A stretch of DNA of 29,296 nucleotides, taken from contig JAPKDK010000007.1 of NCBI GenBank assembly GCA_028872645.1, positions 1-29,296 of the forward strand, in the 5' to 3' direction. A model generated the notes under the pieces. That model made no database searches. It was not told the DNA's origin and worked only from the letters and a program-made list of their open reading frames with translations. Below are positions 1-8,155 of the stretch, piece by piece (the first letter of the stretch is position 1; every line of letters starts with the position of its first letter). This stretch comes from Verrucomicrobiota bacterium (GTDB lineage Bacteria; Verrucomicrobiota; Verrucomicrobiia; Limisphaerales; UBA1100). A program made the translations under genes and the position numbers.

Positions 1-1080
1 ACCTTTCGCGGTGCGGGCGCGGCGGTGACGGCGTTGGTGTTGTGCTGGCTGTTGGGGCCGATGGTCATCCGCTGGCTCAAGCGCATCGGCGTGCGGCAGG
101 AATATCAAGACCGCGCGCGCAAGGATGGCAAGATGACTGATGGCGTTTCCAAACGCGGCGTGCCGACTATGGGCGGATTGCTCATCGTGGGAGTTATCGA
201 TCTCTCGGCGCTATTGTGGGCGCAATGGAATCCGCTCGTTACCCTCACTTTGCTTTCAATGTTGGTGTTGTGTCTGCTGGGTTTTTATGATGACTACTCA
301 AAAATCACCCGCCAAAACAGTGACGGACTCACAGAAAAAGTGAAGCTCGTCGTGCAGTTTGTGCTCAGCGCAACCATTGCCGTTTACCTTTGGCGTTTGG
401 AAGAAACGCGGCAGCTCATCACTGATGTGATGGTGCCCTTCCTCAAAGACCCGATTCTGTCTGGCCCGTCGGCCACGATGGTGATTTCGTGGGCTGCCGT
501 GATGGGGGTGATCATCACCGTGTGCGCCATCATGGGCAGCTCCAACGCGGTAAACTTTACCGATGGACTTGATGGCCTCGCGGTGGGTAGCGTGCTGATT
601 GTGTCGATGGTATTTTATGTATTTACTTACATAGCTGGCAACGCAGGATTGGCGCGGGAATTATACGTGCCTGCCGTGTCCGGTGCGGGCGAACTCTCGG
701 TGGTATGTGCGGCCATGATGGGCGCTTGCCTCGGTTTCCTATGGTTTAATTGCTTCCCCGCGCGCGTGTTTATGGGCGATACCGGTTCATTGGCGCTGGG
801 CGGTTCATTGGGCATCGTTGCGGTGCTTGTTCATCAACCTTGGGTGCTCGTCATCGCTGGTGGTATTTTTGTGCTCGAGGCGGCATCGGTCATTCTTCAG
901 AGGAGTTGGTTCAAATGGACACGTATTAGAACCGGTGAAGGTCGCCGCATCTTTCTTATGGCGCCGCTGCACCATCATTTTGAGAAAAAGGGCTGGCACG
1001 AAAACCAAGTGGTCGTGCGGTTTTACATCATTGGCATTCTCTTCGCCGTGCTCGCGCTTGCCACCCTGAAACTGCGCTGA
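1..1080 (+). CDS. mraY: Phospho-N-acetylmuramoyl-pentapeptide-transferase MraY (5' partial)
   Basis: Integral membrane enzyme that transfers phospho-MurNAc-pentapeptide from UDP to undecaprenyl phosphate, making lipid I at the cytoplasmic face. The reading frame is open back to base 1. The residues before the first in-frame start (GTG at 25) look like family sequence (TFRGAGAAVTAL), so the true start lies upstream of the window. Visible family motifs are the first Asp pair in GFYDDYSK, the NAVNFTDGLDGLA loop, the FMGDTGSLALGG loop and the PLHHHFEKKGWHE histidine motif near the C-terminus, with many hydrophobic segments between. The stop lies 3 nt before murD, so the two are co-transcribed. 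Identification is secure; only the N-terminal few dozen residues are missing. Confidence 0.97.
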   Translation, partial: TFRGAGAAVTALVLCWLLGPMVIRWLKRIGVRQEYQDRARKDGKMTDGVSKRGVPTMGGLLIVGVIDLSALLWAQWNPLVTLTLLSMLVLCLLGFYDDYSKITRQNSDGLTEKVKLVVQFVLSATIAVYLWRLEETRQLITDVMVPFLKDPILSGPSATMVISWAAVMGVIITVCAIMGSSNAVNFTDGLDGLAVGSVLIVSMVFYVFTYIAGNAGLARELYVPAVSGAGELSVVCAAMMGACLGFLWFNCFPARVFMGDTGSLALGGSLGIVAVLVHQPWVLVIAGGIFVLEAASVILQRSWFKWTRIRTGEGRRIFLMAPLHHHFEKKGWHENQVVVRFYIIGILFAVLALATLKLR

Positions 1081-1083
1081 CCG

Positions 1084-2463
1084 ATGGATTGGGCGGCACA
1101 AAAAGTATGCGTCATCGGCCTCGGCCGCAGTGGCGTGGCGGCGACGGAGTTACTGCTGCAACACGATGCAGCCGTCACCGTCGTGGACACCGCAGATTCG
1201 CCAGCGCTTCAACAAACGGCCAACGCCCTCAACGCTCAAGGCGCAACTTGCCAACTTGGTGTGAGTGAAATTTCCGATACTTTCGATCTCGCTGTCATCA
1301 GCCCCGGCGTGCGTTTGGATTTGCCGATGGTCGCTAGCCTTCGCGCGCGGGGCGTGCCGGTGTGGGGTGAGTTGGAATTGGGTTGGCAATTTACCGAATG
1401 CCCCGCCATCGCTATCACCGGCACCAATGGCAAAACCACCACCACCGAATTGGTTGCCTCACTGCTCGGCCAAGCCCAACGCCGCACGGTGGCCGCCGGG
1501 AACATCGGTACACCGCTCTGCGCTATGGCCGGCCAATCGCGGGAGTTGGACGCGGTCACACTCGAGGTTAGTTCGTTTCAACTCGAAACCATTGCTGAAT
1601 TTCGGCCCGCCATCGGGGTGTTACTCAACCTCGCGCCCGACCATCTTGATCGCCACGGCTCGATGGAAAACTACATCCGCGCCAAGGCGCGTTTGTTTGA
1701 AAAGCAAAAGTCTTTCGACCACGCCATCGTGCAACTTGAGGCAATGCGGGAACTGGACAAACTCGGGTTAAACCCGCCCTCAAAAATTATTACTATCAGT
1801 GCCACCGATGCCGCCGCCGATTTGCATGTGGATCGCAGCTTGCTCGTGAGTCGGTTGCCTAACTGGGCCGGTCCCATTCTTGACTTTGACGATTGCTCGC
1901 TCGATGGTCTGCACAATGCCGAAAACCTTTTGGCTACGGTTGCAGTGGGGCATTGCCTTAAAATTTCTGTGGCCGAAATGAAAAGCGCGCTTAGCCCTTG
2001 CCGGGCTGGACCGCACCGGTGCGAGACCGTTACCGAAATTAACGGTGTATGTTTTGTGAACGACTCCAAAGCCACCAACGTTCATGCCCTGTGCAGTGCC
2101 CTGCGCGCTATGCCAGCGGGTGTTTCAACAAAAAACATCTGGCTCATTGCCGGCGGGCAGGATAAAGGGCTGGATTTTCACGCCGCCGGGCCGGAGATTG
2201 CCCGGCGAGTAAAAGGCGCCTTACTTCTGGGCGAGGCCAGGGAACAGATTCGGGCTGCTTGGTCCCTATTTTCCCCTTGCGAATTGGTGGAAAACTTGGT
2301 AGAAGCGGTGGCAGAAGCAAGGAGGAAAGCTGTTCCCGGAGATGTGGTTTTGCTGTCACCGGCTTGTGCTAGTTTTGATCAATTTGACAGCTATGAACAC
2401 CGGGGTCGCGCATTTTGTCAGGCAGTGGCAGGGCAGGGCGCGGACACCCGAACCGGCGTTTGA
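1084..2463 (+). CDS. murD: UDP-N-acetylmuramoylalanine--D-glutamate ligase MurD
   Basis: Cytoplasmic ATP-dependent ligase that adds D-glutamate to UDP-MurNAc-L-Ala in peptidoglycan precursor synthesis. The 459-residue length is normal. The N-terminal Rossmann-like UDP-binding part has VIGLGRSGVAA (about 10-20). The ATP P-loop is ITGTNGKTTTTEL (about 111-123). Mur-ligase motifs follow: SSFQLE, LNLAPDHLDRHGS, VNDSKATN, IAGGQDKGLDF and the C-terminal LLSPACASFDQFDSYEHRG, which is typical of MurD. The ATG is 3 nt after the mraY stop. A 6-bp GC hairpin overlaps its stop codon, and a 190-nt gap separates it from the LysM gene, so this is a possible internal boundary in the cluster. Confidence 0.97.
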   Translation: MDWAAQKVCVIGLGRSGVAATELLLQHDAAVTVVDTADSPALQQTANALNAQGATCQLGVSEISDTFDLAVISPGVRLDLPMVASLRARGVPVWGELELGWQFTECPAIAITGTNGKTTTTELVASLLGQAQRRTVAAGNIGTPLCAMAGQSRELDAVTLEVSSFQLETIAEFRPAIGVLLNLAPDHLDRHGSMENYIRAKARLFEKQKSFDHAIVQLEAMRELDKLGLNPPSKIITISATDAAADLHVDRSLLVSRLPNWAGPILDFDDCSLDGLHNAENLLATVAVGHCLKISVAEMKSALSPCRAGPHRCETVTEINGVCFVNDSKATNVHALCSALRAMPAGVSTKNIWLIAGGQDKGLDFHAAGPEIARRVKGALLLGEAREQIRAAWSLFSPCELVENLVEAVAEARRKAVPGDVVLLSPACASFDQFDSYEHRGRAFCQAVAGQGADTRTGV

Positions 2464-2516
2464 GCGCCGGAACCGCTCCGGGAAGAAATCCGGATGGCGT
2501 GTGACTGTTCACACGC
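2453..2516 (+). repeat. Two inverted repeats at the murD 3' end
   Basis: Arm CCGGCG (2453-2458) pairs with CGCCGG (2465-2470) around a 6-nt loop that contains the murD stop codon. A second perfect 8-bp inverted repeat, GCGTGTGA/TCACACGC, lies at 2497-2504 and 2509-2516 with a 4-nt loop. Neither is followed by a T run, so they are not convincing intrinsic terminators. They may be mRNA-processing or attenuating hairpins between murD and the LysM gene. The rest of the 2464-2653 gap contains no recognisable gene apart from the mini-ORF listed separately. Confidence 0.5.
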
Positions 2517-2599
2517 TGTCAACAAGTTTTCCACAATGGGTTTGGCGTGCCATCCTCCGTGCTGTTAACTAATGCCTCGCCTGCGGGCGTGGGAAACAT

Positions 2600-2636
2600 A
2601 GGAGGTGTCAACCCGATGTTCGGGTTTCCACTATAA
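2600..2636 (+). promoter_or_regulatory. Possible leader mini-ORF with strong SD and hairpin upstream of the LysM gene
   Basis: AGGAGGT (2600-2606) is a full Shine-Dalgarno match. Nine nt later an ATG (2616) opens a six-codon frame, MFGFPL, ending at TAA 2634-2636, which is 17 nt before the LysM gene start. A perfect 7-bp hairpin, AACCCGA/TCGGGTT (2610-2616 and 2620-2626), encloses this ATG. The sequence features are certain. Translation or regulation by this element is inference, and chance occurrence cannot be excluded. Confidence 0.35.
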
Positions 2637-2653
2637 AAAAGGAGAGTGTTAAT

Positions 2654-3541
2654 ATGAAGGAAATCAATCCAATCATTCCGCCGGGATTAAACTTTGAAGG
2701 CGCAAGCCGAGGGCGATCCAATATGCGAATGGCCGTCATCGTTGTGGTGCTGCTGCACGTGGCGCTATTCAGCGGCATCCTGTTCAATGCCTGTAAACAA
2801 AAGGAGGAAGGCGCTGAAGGCCCTAAATCTACCGCCGAGCAAATGGCCGAAATCGCCGGTCCTGCACCAAAGCCAAAAAACGAAGTCCTACCCGATCCTG
2901 TTCCCATCCCGCCGATTGGTAACGGAGGGTTCGGTGGCGGTCCTATTGCTGTGCCCCCGATAGGTGTGGGGCCCTTTCCGTCTCCGATTCCCTCGCTGGA
3001 TAACGTTGTGCCCGAACTTATTCCCACACCCATTCCGCCGCCGCCTGTCACGGGCACCTTGGAACATGTTGTAGCCAAGGGAGATTCGTTTTATTCCATC
3101 GGCCGCAAGTACGGTGTGGGCATGAATGCGGTGTCCAAGGCGAATCCGAATATTATTCCCACGCGTTTACGCATCGGGCAAAAGGTCATCATTCCCGCCG
3201 CGACTCCCAAGCCGGCGGTTGCGTTGCCCGCGCTCGATGCGCTTGATGCGCCCAATACGTACACCGTGAAACGCGGCGACACGCTGGGCCATATCGCGCT
3301 CAAGTTTCGCACCAAGGTTGCCAACATAAAAACGGTAAACGGGTTGACGTCTGACTTCCTCAAGATCGGCAAAAAACTCACCGTACCGGCCCGCGCCACA
3401 GCACCACTCGCACCCGTTCCTACTGCTGCACCGGCATTGTCTCCAACCACCGGCCTGCCAATCAGTGTGCCGGCACCGCCCACGCCCACGGCGGTGGGGC
3501 CATCGAGCAGCAGCGTAGTGCCGCCTCCGCCCGCGGAGTAA
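2654..3541 (+). CDS. Membrane-anchored protein with two LysM domains
   Basis: Predicted peptidoglycan-binding protein of 295 residues. It has a short basic N-terminal tail, one membrane segment (about 26-46, MAVIVVVLLHVALFSGILF) and a long proline/glycine-rich linker (about 75-135). LysM domain 1 (about 137-181) has AKGDSFYSIGRKYG and NPNIIPTRLRIGQKVIIP. LysM domain 2 (about 201-245) has VKRGDTLGHIALKF and LKIGKKLTVP. The C-terminal tail is rich in Pro, Ala and Ser. The start is supported by AGGAGAG (2640-2646) 7 nt before the ATG. Its place between murD and ftsW suggests a role in septal wall assembly or in holding the division machine to peptidoglycan. That role is inference from location, since no catalytic domain is present. 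It ends 15 nt before ftsW. Confidence 0.9.
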   Translation: MKEINPIIPPGLNFEGASRGRSNMRMAVIVVVLLHVALFSGILFNACKQKEEGAEGPKSTAEQMAEIAGPAPKPKNEVLPDPVPIPPIGNGGFGGGPIAVPPIGVGPFPSPIPSLDNVVPELIPTPIPPPPVTGTLEHVVAKGDSFYSIGRKYGVGMNAVSKANPNIIPTRLRIGQKVIIPAATPKPAVALPALDALDAPNTYTVKRGDTLGHIALKFRTKVANIKTVNGLTSDFLKIGKKLTVPARATAPLAPVPTAAPALSPTTGLPISVPAPPTPTAVGPSSSSVVPPPPAE

Positions 3542-3556
3542 GGGTGGTCAGCCGCC

Positions 3557-4696
3557 ATGCGGTACGCCACCACCATTTTGGCTTTTTGCGTGGCCGGCCT
3601 TTTAGCGCTGGGCATGGTGATGCTCTATAGTGCCGGCATGGCCACGGGCGGCGCGCGTTATTTGATAATGCAGCTCGTGTGGGGCGGGTTTGGGCTGGCT
3701 GTTTGTTTCGCTGCCACTTCAATTGATTATCGGATTCTACAACGCTTTGCGATGCCGCTCTTTATCGGGACGTTGGTGCTGCTGGTGCTGGTTTTGATTC
3801 CCGGCATCGGCATCAAACTCAATGGCGCGCGCCGGTGGTTTGACCTCGGGCCAATGAATTTTCAACCCTCTGAGCTGGCTAAAATCACCTTGCTCATTGC
3901 TATTGCCGCGTGGGCGGATGAGCATGTTAAGAAAATGCGTGAATTTCGTTACGGGTTGCTTTTGCCCGGTGCGTTCATTGGCCTTACGTTGGGATTGGTT
4001 TTTCTGGGGCCGGATTTTGGCACCACCATGCTGCTGGCTACGGTGTGCTGCATTCTGCTTTTTGTTGCGGGTACTCATTGGAAATATCTCATCCCACCCA
4101 TGGGTGCTGGCGCGGCAGCCATCACGGTGGCAATTATGAATGATCCGCTGCGCATGAAACGCATCACGGCTTTTTTGCATCCGGAACAGCATCGGGAGGA
4201 CACGGGTTTTCAGGCTTACCAAGCTATGCTCGCGCTGGGCTCGGGTGGGTCCACTGGTTTAGGGTTAGGCAATGGACGGCAGAAACTGGGTTTTGTGCCG
4301 GAGCATCATACGGATTTTATTTTTTCTGTTATTGGCGAAGAACTGGGTGTGGTGGCCAGCCTGTTGGTGGTGCTGGCGTTTGCGGCTATTGTAATCTGCG
4401 GATTATACATCGCCTGGCATTCGCGTGATCGGTTCGGAATGATTCTTGGGACGGGCATTACTTTTTTGATTGGCTTGCAGGCATTCATTAACATTGGCGT
4501 AGTGACCAGTGCTTTACCGAACAAAGGATTACCGTTGCCGTTCATTAGCTATGGTGGATCGAGTTTGGTGATGATGTTGGGAAGCGTGGGGGTGCTGCTC
4601 AGTATTGCCAACCGTGCGGGTGAGTCACCGCCGGAAAGAGCAAAAGAACGTGAACCGGCCCACGAACCGCAGGAACTTCTGCCGGAAATTCTCTAA
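3557..4696 (+). CDS. ftsW: SEDS peptidoglycan glycosyltransferase FtsW
   Basis: Polytopic inner-membrane glycosyltransferase of the SEDS family, which polymerises lipid II at the division site together with a class B penicillin-binding protein. It has 379 residues and about ten hydrophobic segments. Family motifs are GARRWFDLGPMNFQPSELAKI, FIFSVIGEELG and the C-terminal PNKGLPLPFISYGGSS. The position directly before murG argues for FtsW over RodA. The tail after the last membrane segment is short, charged and rich in Glu and Pro. Its TAA shares one base with the murG ATG (TAATG), indicating translational coupling. The partner transpeptidase FtsI is not in this window. Confidence 0.95.
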   Translation: MRYATTILAFCVAGLLALGMVMLYSAGMATGGARYLIMQLVWGGFGLAVCFAATSIDYRILQRFAMPLFIGTLVLLVLVLIPGIGIKLNGARRWFDLGPMNFQPSELAKITLLIAIAAWADEHVKKMREFRYGLLLPGAFIGLTLGLVFLGPDFGTTMLLATVCCILLFVAGTHWKYLIPPMGAGAAAITVAIMNDPLRMKRITAFLHPEQHREDTGFQAYQAMLALGSGGSTGLGLGNGRQKLGFVPEHHTDFIFSVIGEELGVVASLLVVLAFAAIVICGLYIAWHSRDRFGMILGTGITFLIGLQAFINIGVVTSALPNKGLPLPFISYGGSSLVMMLGSVGVLLSIANRAGESPPERAKEREPAHEPQELLPEIL

Positions 4697-5730
4697 TGTC
4701 TGCCCACGTGGCCATTGCGTGTGGCGGTACTGGCGGCCATTTTTTCCCCGGCGTGGCGGTGGCACGCGAGCTGCAGCAATCCGGCGCTCGGGTGACGCTT
4801 GTGGTTTCGGAAAAGGCTGTGGATCAGCAAGTTGTTGCTACCGTGCCGGATATTCCGCATTGGCGTGTGCCCGCCGTGGGGTTCAGTATGCGCCATCCCA
4901 TTCGGTTTTTGCTGGGCTTGCACGCCGCGATGAAATGTGTGCGTCGGCATTTTGAAAGTGATCCCCCCCAAGCGGTGTTGGCAATGGGCGGATTTACAGC
5001 CGCCGCGCCGATTTGGACCGGGCGGCGCGTGGGCGCGTCAACTTTCTTGCATGAGTCCAATGCCATTCCCGGCCGCGCCAATCGTTTGCTGGCGCGAAGT
5101 GCGGACGAAATTTTTGTGGGTTTTGAGGCAGCGACCCAACACTTTCGTGGTTGTGCAACCGTGACCGGAACGCCGGTGCGGGCGGCGTTTCGCAAACAAT
5201 CTTCAACTAATGAGCCGTTGCTGTTGGTCACCGGCGGCAGCCAAGGCGCGCAGGCCATCAACCGTTTGGTAACTGAAGCAAAGTTGACCGACCTGCCCAT
5301 CCTCCATCTTTGCGGTGAGCATGATCTGGACGAAGTGAAAACTACCTACGCCAGGCACTCCGCTCAAGCTGAAATACATGCGTTTTATGAAGATATGCCG
5401 TCGGCACTGGCTCGGGCTTCGCTGGTGATTAGTCGGGCGGGAGCATCGTCCTTGGCGGAGTTGGCGGCGGCGCGGGTTCCGGCCATTTTAATTCCATTGC
5501 CCAATGCGGTGGATGATCATCAACGTGCAAATGCCCGCGCGGCGGGGCAGAGCGGGGGGGCGATTGTTTTAGAACAGGATGAAATCCACCCCGTCGATTT
5601 TTCCAAACTGGTTCGTGGGTTGATGGATGACCCGGCGCGCCTCAAAAGAATGGCCAAAGCGATTGGAGCATTTGATGCCCCCGACTCTGCGCGACACATC
5701 GCAAGGCGCATTCTCGAGCGCTTGGGATAA
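4696..5730 (+). CDS. murG: Lipid II synthase MurG (UDP-GlcNAc transferase)
   Basis: Peripheral membrane glycosyltransferase of the GT-B fold (family GT28). It adds GlcNAc to lipid I to give lipid II. It has 344 residues. The N-terminal lipid-acceptor glycine loop is CGGTGGHFFPG (about 9-19). A second glycine loop is VTGGSQGAQAIN. The C-terminal UDP-GlcNAc-binding region shows SRAGASSLAELAAARVPAILIP and the DDHQRANA motif. The start overlaps the ftsW stop by one base. A 45-nt gap to murC contains no recognisable signal. Normal length, no anomalies. Confidence 0.97.
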   Translation: MSAHVAIACGGTGGHFFPGVAVARELQQSGARVTLVVSEKAVDQQVVATVPDIPHWRVPAVGFSMRHPIRFLLGLHAAMKCVRRHFESDPPQAVLAMGGFTAAAPIWTGRRVGASTFLHESNAIPGRANRLLARSADEIFVGFEAATQHFRGCATVTGTPVRAAFRKQSSTNEPLLLVTGGSQGAQAINRLVTEAKLTDLPILHLCGEHDLDEVKTTYARHSAQAEIHAFYEDMPSALARASLVISRAGASSLAELAAARVPAILIPLPNAVDDHQRANARAAGQSGGAIVLEQDEIHPVDFSKLVRGLMDDPARLKRMAKAIGAFDAPDSARHIARRILERLG

Positions 5731-5775
5731 TGTGCCGTGGACAAATCTGCTCGCACCCACTAAACCAACCGACCC

Positions 5776-7224
5776 ATGAAACGATTCGACCGCGAAGAGA
5801 TGGCGCAATGGCTGACGGAGGCGCAGCAGGCTGCTCCAGTCTATCTGGTGGGTATCGGCGGTTGCGGCATGAGCGGGTTGGCGCATTTATTGCTCGATGC
5901 GGGCTTTGCCGTGCACGGATCGGATCTGCGTGAAAATGCCGGGGTTTGTCAGTTGCGCGAACGCGGTGCGGAAATTTTTATCGGGCACGCGCCGGAACAA
6001 CTGCGAACCGCACGGCCCGACCTTGTGGTTTATAGCTCGGCCATTCGCGCAGACAACCCGGAACTGGCCGTGGCTGAGCAACAGGGCCTTTCAGTGGTGC
6101 GTCGGGCAGTGTTGCTCGCGGCGTTGACGCACCGGCGGCGTAGTATTTGCATCGCGGGCATGCACGGCAAAACCACCACCACCGCGCTGCTGGCGCATGC
6201 GTTGGAGGCACTCGGCACGGAGCCGGGTTTTGCCGTGGGCGCGTTGGCACCGCAACTGGGCCGTCACGCACGGGGCGGCGCGGAGGGCTCTTTTTTTGTG
6301 GTGGAAACTGATGAGAGTGACGGCACGCTGCGTGAGTTTCATCCGCACCAATCCATTGTGCTCAACATCGACGAAGAGCATCTGGATTTTTATGCCAACT
6401 TTGAGGCAGTGCGCGATGAATTCAGCACCTTCGCGGAGCAAACGAGCGACACTGTGTTTTTTTGTGCTGACGACCTCAGGCTGGCAGAGTTGTATGGTGC
6501 GCAAACGGCGGCGATCACCTTTGGCTTCGTTTCCACGGCCGACTATCGCGCTGAAATTCAGCCGGATCACAGCTTCGTTGTGTGGAATGACGACGTGCAT
6601 TTGGGTGAATTTACCATTCGGTTGTATGGCGAGAAGAACATTTCCAACGCATTGGCAGCGATTGCGTTTTTGCATCACAACGGATTCGCGGCAGATAAAA
6701 TTTGCGAAGCGGTGGCTGATTTTCAAGGCGCTGAACGGCGGCAACAGGAAATATTTTGCGATGATCGCTTTCGCGTTTTTGATGATTACGGGCATCATCC
6801 GCGGGAAATCACATCCACGCTGCGGGCGATCAAGGAACAATGTGGCGGTCGTTTGGTAGTGGCGTTTCAGCCACATCGCTATTCACGCACGCAACATTTG
6901 CTCAGTGAATTCTCGGAAAGCTTTGGCGATGCGGATTTATTGTGGGTTACCGAAGTGTATGCCGCGAGCGAGACGCCCATTGCGGATGTAAACGGCCAAC
7001 GACTAGCGGCGGCAATTAGCAATCAAAGCCAACCAGCGGTCTACGTGGAATCACTGGAAGCGCTGCGCAAACAAGTATGCGCGGCACTGCAACCCGGCGA
7101 TGTGGTGGTGTTCCTTGGCGCGGGAGACATTACCCGTGTGGCACATGAAGTGGCGGGCGATCTGAAATTATTTAAACATGAAGGGGCGAACACATCCCGA
7201 AGCGTTGCGTGCTCAGCTGAGTGA
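5776..7224 (+). CDS. murC: UDP-N-acetylmuramate--L-alanine ligase MurC
   Basis: Cytoplasmic ATP-dependent ligase that attaches the first residue, L-alanine, to UDP-MurNAc. It has 482 residues. The N-terminal nucleotide-sugar domain carries VGIGGCGMSGLA (about 25-36). The P-loop is GMHGKTTTTALLAHAL (about 128-143), with the MurC-typical His before the loop lysine. ETDESDGT, LNIDEEHLDFY, FDDYGHHPREI and FQPHRYSRT are further family signatures. Its 3' end overlaps the predicted murB start by 47 nt. The last 15 or so residues are poorly conserved-looking, so the overlap may be real or the murB start may lie further downstream. Confidence 0.97.
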   Translation: MKRFDREEMAQWLTEAQQAAPVYLVGIGGCGMSGLAHLLLDAGFAVHGSDLRENAGVCQLRERGAEIFIGHAPEQLRTARPDLVVYSSAIRADNPELAVAEQQGLSVVRRAVLLAALTHRRRSICIAGMHGKTTTTALLAHALEALGTEPGFAVGALAPQLGRHARGGAEGSFFVVETDESDGTLREFHPHQSIVLNIDEEHLDFYANFEAVRDEFSTFAEQTSDTVFFCADDLRLAELYGAQTAAITFGFVSTADYRAEIQPDHSFVVWNDDVHLGEFTIRLYGEKNISNALAAIAFLHHNGFAADKICEAVADFQGAERRQQEIFCDDRFRVFDDYGHHPREITSTLRAIKEQCGGRLVVAFQPHRYSRTQHLLSEFSESFGDADLLWVTEVYAASETPIADVNGQRLAAAISNQSQPAVYVESLEALRKQVCAALQPGDVVVFLGAGDITRVAHEVAGDLKLFKHEGANTSRSVACSAE

Positions 7225-8089
7225 AGCTTCGCGCGTGGCGGAAAATGAACCGCTGGCCAAACGCACCACTCTTGGTGTGGGAGGGCCGGCGGAGATTTTT
7301 ATTGAGCCTTCCAACGAAGCGGATCTTGCGCAGGCACTGCGCTATTGCACGGCTAATAGTTTGCCGGTGTTCGTGCTGGGGCGTGGTTCGAATTTGCTGA
7401 TTCGCGATGGCGGCATTCGCGGGGTGGTGGTGAGTTTGCGCCATGAATTTTTTTCGCGCATTGAAGTGCGCGGTGAGGAATTGCACTGCGGCGCGGGCGC
7501 ACGGCTAAGGCACGTTGCCAATGCTGCGCGCGATGAGGGGCTTGCGGGGCTTGAATTTCTCGAGGGCATTCCCGGCTGTATGGGTGGTGGGCTGCGGATG
7601 AATGCCGGTGCGATGGGCACGATGACTTTCGAGGTGGTGGAACGCGTGCGTTTCATGGGCCGCGACGGGCAAGTTGAGGAACGACCGGCGGCGGAGATGG
7701 CGGCGGTGTACCGGAGCTGTCCGGTCTTGCGTGAGAATATCGCCCTCGGCGCGGTTCTACGTGGGCAGCCCGCCGAGCTGGATGCGGTGCACTCGCGGAT
7801 GGAGACTTTTCGCAAACACCGCACTTCCAGCCAACCATACTATCGCAGTGCGGGTTGCATGTTCAAAAACCCCGCTGAAAAACCGGCCGGCCAACTCGTG
7901 GACGAGTGCGGGCTAAAAGGGCATAGCGTGGGCGGCGCAAGCGTGTCTGAGTTGCATGGCAATTTCATTATTAACGACGGTCATGCCACCGCCACAGATG
8001 TGATCGCTCTCATTGAGCAGGTTCGTGAGCGAGTGCGCGAAAAAAAGGGCATTAATCTGCAAACCGAAGTGCAAATTGTCGGCGAATAA
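7178..8089 (+). CDS. murB: UDP-N-acetylenolpyruvoylglucosamine reductase MurB
   Basis: FAD-containing reductase that converts UDP-GlcNAc-enolpyruvate to UDP-MurNAc with NADPH. It has 303 residues from ATG 7178. The FAD-binding half shows TTLGVGGPA, GRGSNLLIRDGGIRG and FLEGIPGCMGGGLRMNAGAMG. The substrate half shows VYRSCPV, SAGCMFKNP and the C-terminal LQTEV glutamate. The residue that is the proton-donor serine in the E. coli enzyme appears here as Cys227 (AGC instead of AGS), a substitution also known in other MurB lineages. The start is not settled. ATG 7178 has no clear ribosome site and lies 47 nt inside murC, and an in-frame GTG at 7235 would remove the overlap while keeping the conserved part. 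Confidence 0.95.
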   Translation: MKGRTHPEALRAQLSEASRVAENEPLAKRTTLGVGGPAEIFIEPSNEADLAQALRYCTANSLPVFVLGRGSNLLIRDGGIRGVVVSLRHEFFSRIEVRGEELHCGAGARLRHVANAARDEGLAGLEFLEGIPGCMGGGLRMNAGAMGTMTFEVVERVRFMGRDGQVEERPAAEMAAVYRSCPVLRENIALGAVLRGQPAELDAVHSRMETFRKHRTSSQPYYRSAGCMFKNPAEKPAGQLVDECGLKGHSVGGASVSELHGNFIINDGHATATDVIALIEQVRERVREKKGINLQTEVQIVGE

Positions 8090-8155
8090 CCCTTCGGGGG
8101 CGCGTCTTTTGCATTGTTTCAAAACCAGTTTTTTGTATACTCACGCCAAGGAGGT

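Noticed and set aside
2527..2535. Replication origin suggested by a DnaA-box-like 9-mer
   Set aside because: A single loose match with no cluster of boxes, no AT-rich unwinding region and no dnaA or dnaN nearby.
6091..6876. 261-codon open frame on the minus strand
   Set aside because: Antisense to the conserved core of murC; composition is that of a shadow frame.
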